Shown here: piece after piece, positions 17,033 to 26,000 of the stretch
Numbering within the stretch: position 1 is the first letter of the stretch
Layout of the letters: each line of letters starts with the position of its first letter
Assembly: GCF_001509795.1 (NCBI RefSeq)
Contig: NZ_LLZN01000074.1
Coordinates: 1 to 51,183 of the forward strand
Origin: Streptomyces sp. NRRL WC-3605
GTDB lineage: Bacteria; Actinomycetota; Actinomycetes; Streptomycetales; Streptomycetaceae
Direction: 5' to 3'
Length of the DNA stretch: 51,183 bases
Made by a program: the position numbers and the translations under genes
The notes under the pieces: model-generated
The model's input: only the letters and a program-made list of their open reading frames with translations
Database searches by the model: none
Told to the model about the DNA's origin: nothing

Positions 17033-20000
17033 ATGCCGGCTGCCGGACGCCGTACCCCCGACACGCTCCTCGACGTGCTGCTGCACGCGGCCGAGGACGC
17101 CCCGGGGCAGGAGATCGTCCACGTCCGGGGCGACGGGTCCGAACACGTCGTCACCTACGCCGCCCTGCGTGACGATGCCCTGCGCGTCGCCGGGAGCCTG
17201 CGCGCGGCCGGACCGGCGCCCGGCACACCGGTGCCGCTCCTGGCGGACACCGGCGCCGGCTTCCAGCCCCTGTTCTGGGGCGCGCTCGCCGCAGGGCTCG
17301 TCCCCGTGCCCCTCGCCCCCGAGGCACGCAGGGTGGGCCCGGTGCGGGAACTCCTGGGCGGGCCCGACGTACTGGTGGACGACGGCACCGAAGGGCTTCT
17401 CGCCGAACTGCCCGGTCCCGTACGCCCCTTGCGGCTCGCGGAGCTGCGCGCGGGCGACCCGCTCCGGGAACCCGTCCACCGCGCCCCCGGGGACCTCGCG
17501 TTCCTCCAGTTCTCCTCCGGAAGCACCGGCGCCCCCAAGGGAGTCGAGCTCACCCACGAGGCCGTCCTGGCCAACCTGCGGCAGATCCGCACCTCCCTGG
17601 CCATCACCCCGGACGACGTGCTGGCCACCTGGATGCCGTACTTCCACGACATGGGCCTGATCGGCACCCACCTCGTCCCCCTGGCGGCCGGCCTGAAGCA
17701 GGTGCGGCTGGAACCCCTCGCCTTCGCCAAACACCCGGTGCGCTGGCTGGAGACGGCCGCCCGGCACCGGGCGACCCTGCTGTCCGCCGCGAACTTCGCG
17801 CTCGCCCTGTGCCTGCGCCGCGTCCCCGACACCGCCTGGGCCGCGCTGGACCTCCGCCACGTACGGCTCATGCTCGTGGGCGCCGAGCCCATCGCGCCGC
17901 GCGTATGGCGGGAGTTCGCCGAACGGGCCGGCCGCGCGGGCCTGGACGCCACGGCCCCGCTGCCCGTGTACGGACTGGCCGAGGCCACCCTCGCCGTGAC
18001 CGCGCCCCCGCTCGGCGAGACCGCCGTACCGCTGCGGCTGGACCGGCGGGCGCTGAGCGCCGGACGCGCCGTCCCCGGCGAGGACGACGCCGTCGAACTG
18101 ATGGACGTGGGCGCACCCGTCCCCGGCTGCGAGGTCCGCATCACCGACGGCACCGGCGAGGCGCTCGGCGCCGGGCGGATCGGACACATCGAGGTACGCG
18201 GCCCCCAGGTGGCACGCGGCTACCACCGCGACCCCGAGGCGAGCGCGGCCGCGTTCACCGGCGGCTGGCTGCGCACCGGCGACCTCGGCTTCCTCCACGA
18301 GGGGCGGCTGTGCGTCACCGGGCGGCACAAGGACGTCGTCTTCGCCGGCGGGCGGACGTTCCACGCCACCGACCTGGAGGAGACGGCCGCCGCCACGCCG
18401 GGGCTGCCGGAGGGCACCGTCGCCGTCGTCGGCTCCACCGACCCCGGCGCCGGGCACGACCGGGTCGTCGTGTTCGTGCAGTGGGCGCGGGCCGTGCCGG
18501 CCACCGCCCTGCCGGTGCTGGACGCGGTGGCCGCCCGCGTGCGCCGGGCGCTCGGCCACGACGACGTCCGGGTCCTGCCGCTGCCGCCCAGGGCGTTCCC
18601 CCGGACGACCAGCGGCAAGCTGCGGCGCTCCCTGATGCGAGAACGGTTCGAGGCCGGCCGGTACGCGAAGGTCCAGGAGCGGTACGCGGCCGCGCGCGCC
18701 GGAAACCCGCGCGGGCCCTTCGAGGCGCGGGGCGGACGGCCGCGAGCGGTGCCTCCGTCGCGGCGGGAGGCCGAGGAGACGGTCCGGCGGATCTGGGCGC
18801 GGGTGCTCGACCTCACGCCCGGACACATCGGCCCACAGGACGGGTTCTTCGCCCTCGGCGGTTCCTCGGTGAAGGCGATGGAGGTGCTCGCGGCGCTCGA
18901 GGAGGCGTTCCGCGTGCCGCTGGAACCACGGGTCGTGCGCGACCACGACACGGTCGCCGCGCTGGCCGGGCACGTGCTCTCCCTGACGGGCGGTGCGGTG
19001 CCCGACCGCCCCGAGGACCCGTCCCCGGCGCCGGGCGGCGGGCCGGTCGCGGTGCTCGGCATGGCCTGCCGGTTCCCCGGAGCCGAGACGCCCGAGGAGT
19101 TCTGGGAGCTGCTCGTCTCCGGCCGGGACACCGTGACCGCCGTACCGGCCGGCCGCTGGGGCGGACCGACGCCGGCCGGCGGCCGGTTCGGCTCCTTCCT
19201 GCCCGGTCCGGCGGACTTCGACGCGGACTTCTTCGGCATGGACGACGCCGAGGCCCGCGCCACCGACCCGCAGGCCCGCGTCTTCCTGGAACTCGCCCAC
19301 GAGGCCCTGGAACGCGCCGGATACGCGGGACCGCGCCGCGAGGGCCGTAAAGTCGGCGTGTTCGCGGCCGTCGGCGACAGCGGCTACCGCGACGTGCTGG
19401 CCGAGGCGTCCGGCGGCGACCTCGCCGGGCACCCCGGCGCGCTCACCGGCAACCTTCCCAACCTGGTGGCCGCCCGTCTCTCCCAGGCCCTCGACCTCGA
19501 CGGGCCCGCCCTGGCCGTGGACACCGCCTGCTCCTCGGCGCTGGTGGCGCTCCACCTTGCCCGCCGCAGCCTGCTCGCCGGTGAGTGCGACATCGCCGTG
19601 GTCGGCGGAGTGCACCTCGCCCTCACCGCCACCGGCCACCGGCTGCTCGCCGACGCGGGCGCGCTGTCCCCGACGGGTGTCAGCCGGCCCTTCGGCGCCG
19701 CCGCCGACGGCCTCGTGCCCGGCGAGGGCGGCGCGGCCCTCGTGCTCGCCCGGCACGACGACGCCGTACGCGACGGCGATCCCGTCCTCGCCCTGGTGCG
19801 CGGGACCGCCGTCAACAACGACGGCCGGTCCCTGAGCCTGCTCGCGCCCAACCCGCGCACCCAGCGCGAGGTCGTCACCCGCGCCTACGCCGAGTGCGGC
19901 GTCGACCCCGCCACCGTGTCGTACGTCGAGGCCCACGGCACCGGCACCCCGATCGGCGACCCGGTCGAGGCCCAGTCGCTCGGGCACGCCTTCCCGCCGC

Positions 20001-23000
20001 GCGCCGACGGGCTCCCGCGCCTGCTCGGCTCGGCGAAGGCGACCGTCGGGCACCTCCTCAACGCCGCCGGAATGCCGGGCCTGGTGAAGACGGTCCTGGT
20101 GCTCCGGCACCGCAGCCTCCCGCCCTCACCGAACTGCACACCCCCGGCGCCCTCCCTGGAGCGCCTGGCCCCCGGATTCCGGCTCGTCGACGCCGTACGG
20201 CCCTGGCGGGCCCCCGGACCGCTGGTCGCGGGCGTCAACGCCTTCGGGTTCGGCGGCACCAACGCCCACGCCGTCCTGGAGGAGGCGCCCGCCCGAACGC
20301 CCGGGACACCGCCGGCCGGCCAGGGCCCGCACCTGCTCACGCTGTCGGCCCGAAGCACCGACGCCCTGCGGGCCGCCGCCCGGGATCTCGCCGCCCATCT
20401 CCGCGCCCACCCCGAGCTGTCCGAGGCCGACGTCTGCGCGGCCGTCGGGACCGCCCGGGACGACGGCCCCCACCGTCTCGCCCTGGCCGCCGACGGCGAC
20501 CTCGCGGACCGGCTGGAGGCCGCCCGCGCCCAGGACTTCGGTCACGTCCGGCCCACCCGCCCCAGGACCGTCTTCCTGCTGCCCGGCCAGGGCGCCCAGC
20601 GCCCCGGCTCCGGTCGCGCCCTGTACGAGGCGGCACCCGCGTTCCGCGAGGTCCTCGACGAGGCGTCCACGCTCGTCGGACCGGTGCGGGGCCGCTCGCT
20701 CGCCGACTGGTGCCTGGACCCGGACGCGGACCCCGGCGACCTGGCCGCGACGGAGGTCGCCCAGCCGTTGCTCGTCGCGTACGGGGTGGGCCTGGCCCGG
20801 CAGATGGAGCGGTGGGGGGTGCGGCCGGACGCGGTCGCCGGGCACAGCGTGGGAGAGATAGCCGCCGCCTGTGCCGCCGGTTCCCTCACCCTCGCCGAGG
20901 CCGTCGGCTTCGCCGCCGAACGTGGCCGGCTCGTCGCGGAGAAGGCCCGCCCCGGCGTCATGGCGGCCGTCCGGGGCGACGAGGAGACCGTCGCCGCGCT
21001 CGTCGCCGCGTCCGGCGGCTCCCTGGCCGTCGCCGCCGTCAACGGGCCCGGGCAGGTGGTGATCTCCGGAAGCGCCGCCGCCGTCGACCAGGCCCTGGCG
21101 GAGCTGACCTCACGAGGGGTCGGCACCCGCCGGCTCCGCGTCTCGCACGCCTTCCACTCCCCGCTGCTGGAGCCGGTCCTCGCCCCGCTCCGGGACGCCG
21201 CGGGCCGGTTGACGGCGGAGCCAGGGCGGGTGCCGATGCTGAGCACCGTCACCGCCGACTGGGGGCCCGATCTCACGCCCGCGTACTGGCAGCGGCACGC
21301 CGTCGCCCCCGTACGGTTCGGGGCGGCCGTGGAACGGCTGCTGCGGGACGGCTACGACACCTTCCTCGAACTCGGGCCCGCCGACACGCTGAGTGGTGCC
21401 GTCCGCGCCACCGCCGCCCGGAACGCCCACGACGCCGCCGTGCTGACACCCGCTCAGGGCGACGCCCGGGCGCTGCTGGAGGCCGTCGGCCGGCTGTGGG
21501 CACGCGGAGGCACCCTGCGCCGCCCGCTCTCGCACCGCGCGACCGGGCGCGCCCGGGTGCAGGTGCCGACGTACCCGTACCGGCGCCGTCGCCACTGGCC
21601 GGGCGAGCCCGGCGCCGACGCCGTGGTCCGGCGCCTGGACTGGGCCGGCGCCCCGCTCGTCCCGGGGGAGCCGCCGCGGGCCGTCCGGCTCGTCGGGGCG
21701 GACCGTGCGCTGGGCCGGGCCCTCGCCGAGCGGCTCTCGGCCACCGGGGTGGCCGTGGCGGACGACGGCCCGGCACCGGACACCGTGGTGTGGCTGACGG
21801 ACGCCGCGCGGGACACGGACACGGCCGTCGACGCCACCCTGGCGTCGCTGCGCCGCGTCCTCGACCTGCTGTCCACCGGCCCGACACGCCTGCTCGTCGT
21901 CACCGAGGACGCCTACGCCACGGGGACCTCCGACGAGGCCGCGGCCCCGGCACGGGCGCTCGCGCACGGGCTCGCACTGGCCCTCCCGGGAGAGCACCCG
22001 GGTCTGACGGCACGGGGCGTGGACCTGACCGGCGCCGATCCCCTGCCCGCCCGGCTCGACGCCCTGGAACGGGAGTTGTGCGCCGCCCACGGACCGGGCG
22101 CCGAGCCGACGGTCGCATGGCGCTCGGGACGCCGCCTCGGCCGTACGCGGACCGCCCTTCCGGACACCCAGGCGCCCGTCCGGGCCCTGCCGCCCGGCGG
22201 CACCTACCTGATCACCGGGGGAGCGGGCGGACTCGGCTCCGCGCTGGCCCGCGACCTGGCGGCCGGCGGCGCCCGCGAACTGGTCCTCGCCGGACGCTCG
22301 GTGACGGCCCCCGAGGCGCTGCTGACGGAACTGCGGGCCCTGGGCGCCCGGGCCGTCCATCACGTCACCGACGTCGGCGACCGTGCCTCCGTGGACGCCC
22401 TCGTCGCCGCGCTGCCGAGGCTGGACGGGGTGTTCCACGCCGCCGGTACGGTCCGTCCCGGCACCCTGCGCTCCAAGCCGGACGGCGAGATCCGGCAGGC
22501 GCTCGCCGCCAAGGTGCGCGGCACGGTCCTGCTCGCCGACGCACTGCGCCGCCACGGCCAGGACCCCGCCGTGCGGGTCGTGTTCTCCTCGGTCGCCTCG
22601 GTGCTGCCGGGCCTCGCCGGTGCGCTCGGCGACTACGCGGCCGCCAACGCCTTCCTCGACGCGTTCGCCGCAGCCGAACACGCGGCGGGACGCCCCTGGC
22701 AGGCCGTCGGCTTCGGACCCGTGGGCGACGCGGGTACGGCGGCCGGGACCGCGTCCGTGACGCGGCTGCGGGAGCTGGGGCTGACGCCGATGACCGCGCG
22801 GGAGGCGATCACCGCGCTCCGGACCGCCGTCGGGACCGGCGCCCCGCATCTGCTGGTGGCGTCCGAACGGGTCGAACCGGCGGCCGCCACCCCCTTCGTC
22901 CCGGCGCCGCACCCCGCCCCGCACGCGGACGACACCACGGACCTGGTCCGCCGTCTCCTCGCCGAAGCCCTGCACCGCGACCCGCGCGACATCGGCGACG

Positions 23001-26000
23001 ACGACCCCTTCCTCGGCCTCGGGCTGGACTCGCTCACCGCCGTGGACCTCGCGCGCCGGCTGGAGGGCGAACTCGGCCGGCCGCTGCCCGCCACCCTGCT
23101 CTTCGAGCACCGGACCCTCGGCGAACTGACCGCCCACCTGCGGACCGTGCCCCCGGAGGAGCACCCGCCCGCACCCGGCCCCGCCCGGCGGCACCCCGGT
23201 GACGACGGCCCGATCCCGCTGACCCCGCTGCAACGCGCCTTCCTGACCACCGAGGCCCTGTTCGAAGGCGTCACCGCCTACGGCTACGTACGGCAGACCG
23301 TGCGCGGCCCCCTCGACACCGACGCGCTCGGCAGGGCCCTGTCCCACCTCGCCGCCCGGCACCCCATGCTGCGCCTGCGCGTCACCACAGCCGTGCCCCC
23401 GCTGCAGTACACGAGGCCCGCCGAACCCGCCGACCTCCCGCCCCGCTGGTACGAGGTGCGCGACACCGACGACACCGACCGCGTGCTGCCGGACCTCGAA
23501 CTCGACCTGTGCAACCGGCCGTTCGACCTGACCGCCGAGGACCCGGTGCGTGCCCTCCTCGTCCGCGACCGCCGGGACAACCGGCTCGCGCATCTACTGC
23601 TCGTCGTGCATCACGCCGCCGCCGACGGCTACAGCCTCAAGGTCCTGTGCGAGGACCTGTGGGATCTCTACACCACCCTCGTCGAGGACAGTTCCACTAC
23701 CGAACCGCCCTTCACTCAGGCCGCGTTCGGTGACTACGCCGCCCTCCTCGCCGCCGGCCGCGACACGCCCGCCTTCGACCGCGACCTGCGCCACTGGCGG
23801 GAGCAGATCGCCGCACACGTCTCCGCGGACCCCACCACGGTCCTGCCGTACGACGGTGATCCGCTGGCCGCGCCGGCACCGCCGTCCGTGCACCACCGGG
23901 CGACCGCCGACGCGGCGCTCAGCTCCGCCCTGCGCGCGCTGGCCGCCCGGCACGAGGTCTCCCTCTTCCATCTGCTCCTCGCCGTCCACGTCCGCTGTCT
24001 GGCCCGCTGGAGCGGGCGGCCGGAGGTCGCGGTCAACGTGGCACGGTCCCGCCGGGAGGCGGCCCTGCCCGGCATCGAGCGCCTGGTGGGCCCGCTCGCC
24101 GACACCCTCCCCGTGTTCGTGCGGGTCGACCCCGCCGAGAGCGTGCCCGAACTGGCCGTACGGCTGCGGCACATCTGGCGTGAGGCGGAGGCGCACGGCA
24201 CCCCGGGCAGCCCCGACCTCGTCGCGTCCCTGCCCGCCGGCGGGCCCGTTCCCCGCACGGTGGCGCCCGCCGGTTTCAGTTTCGCGCGCTTCTCCGTGCG
24301 CCAGGATCACGGCCGGTCCGTGACCGTGACGCCGACGGCGGCGGCCACCGCCTCCGCCGCGACCCGGCTCGGCCTGCTGTGCTGGGAGGCGGACGCGACG
24401 CTGCACTTCTCCTGGAACCACCCCGCCCACCTGTTCCGGAGCGAGACCACCGCACGTCTGGCGGAGGACCACCTGGCGGAACTGCGGGCCGCCGCCGGTC
24501 ACCCCCACACTCCTGTCGCCGAGGGCATCACCGCCCGGCTGCTCGCCCGGTTCCGCGCGACGCCGGACGCCGTGGCGATCGACACCGGCCGGACCACGCT
24601 CACCTACGCGGCCCTCGACGCGGCCTCCGCCGCCCTCGCGGCCCGGCTGCGCGCGGGGGGCGTGGGCCCCGGCGACCTGGTCGGCCTCCTCGTCGAGCAG
24701 GGCCCGGACGTCGTGACCGGCATCGTGGGCATCCTCCGCACGGGCGCGGGCTGGGTGCCGTTGGACCCCGAGCACCCGCCGGCACGCCGACGCGAGCACC
24801 TGCTGCGGACCGGCGTCACCACCGTGGTCTGCCACGCCGCGACCCGCGAGGCGGCCGCCGGACTCGACGGCGTGCAGGCGGTGTCCGCCGACCGCCCCGG
24901 CTTCGACGCCGCCCCGCCCGACCCCGGCCCGGACCGGCACGCCGGCCCCGACGCCGTCGCCTACGTGATCCTCACCTCGGGCTCCACCGGCCGCCCCAAA
25001 GCCGTCCCGATCACCCACCGGTCGATGCTCACCTACCTCGACTGGGCGCTGGCCACCTTCGGCTACGAGCCAGGGGACCGTCTGTTGCAGACGGCGTCCG
25101 TCTGCTTCGACGCCTCCGTGCGGCAGGTGCTGGCACCGCTGCTGGCCGGGGCCAGCGTCCATACGCTCTCCCGTGACGTGCTCCGCGACCCCGACGCCCT
25201 CCTGGACCGCGTCGTGAACGACCGCATCACGGTGTGGAGTTCGGTGCCGACCCTGTGGGAACGGCTCCTCAGCACCGCCGAGGCCCGCGCCGAGCGGGAC
25301 CGGACACCGCCCGTCCTGTCGGCGCTGCGCTGGGTGCACGTCGGCGGCGAGGCCCTGCCCGCCGCGCAGGTCCGCCGCTGGTTCGACCTGCTCGACGCGT
25401 GCGGCGGCGCACCGGGGCACCGGGTCGCCAACCTGTACGGGCCCACCGAGGCCACCATCAACGCCACCTGCCACATCCTCGACGCCCGGCCGGCCGACGA
25501 TCTGCGTCACGTGCCCATCGGCCGCCCCGTCGCCGGCACCCTCGTGGACGTCGTCACGCCCGACCTGCGCCCCTGCGCACCGGGTGAGGCGGGCGAACTC
25601 CTCATCGCAGGAGCGGGACTGACGCCCGGGTACCTGGGCGAACCCGGGCTCACGGCGGCGGCGTTCGTCGAGCGGGACGGACGGCGCTGGTACCGCAGCG
25701 GTGACCGGGTCCGGCGCACCCCGGACGGCGTCCTCGCGTTCCTCGGCCGGCTGGACGACCAGGTCAAGGTGCACGGGCACCGGGTCGAGCCCGGCGAGAT
25801 CGAGGCCGTCCTGCTGTCCCACCCGGACATCGCCCGCGCCGCCGTCCTGCCCGCGGAGGGACGCCTGGTGGCCCACCTGGAACCCCGGCCCGGCGCTCCC
25901 GTCCCGGACACCCGGGCCGTGCGCGCGTTCCTGTCCCGCACCCTGCCCCCGTACATGCTGCCCGGGCGGGTGCACGGTGTCTCCGCGATGCCCCTCACCG

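Noticed and set aside
14882..20110. Very long open frame on the minus strand (1742 codons), and similar ones at 23594-27352, 27943-31275, 37435-41676, 41701-45303 and 45340-49767
   Set aside because: These are antisense frames of GC-rich coding DNA. Their translations are Gly/Val/Arg/Gln-rich with no domain, and the opposite strand has clear catalytic motifs.
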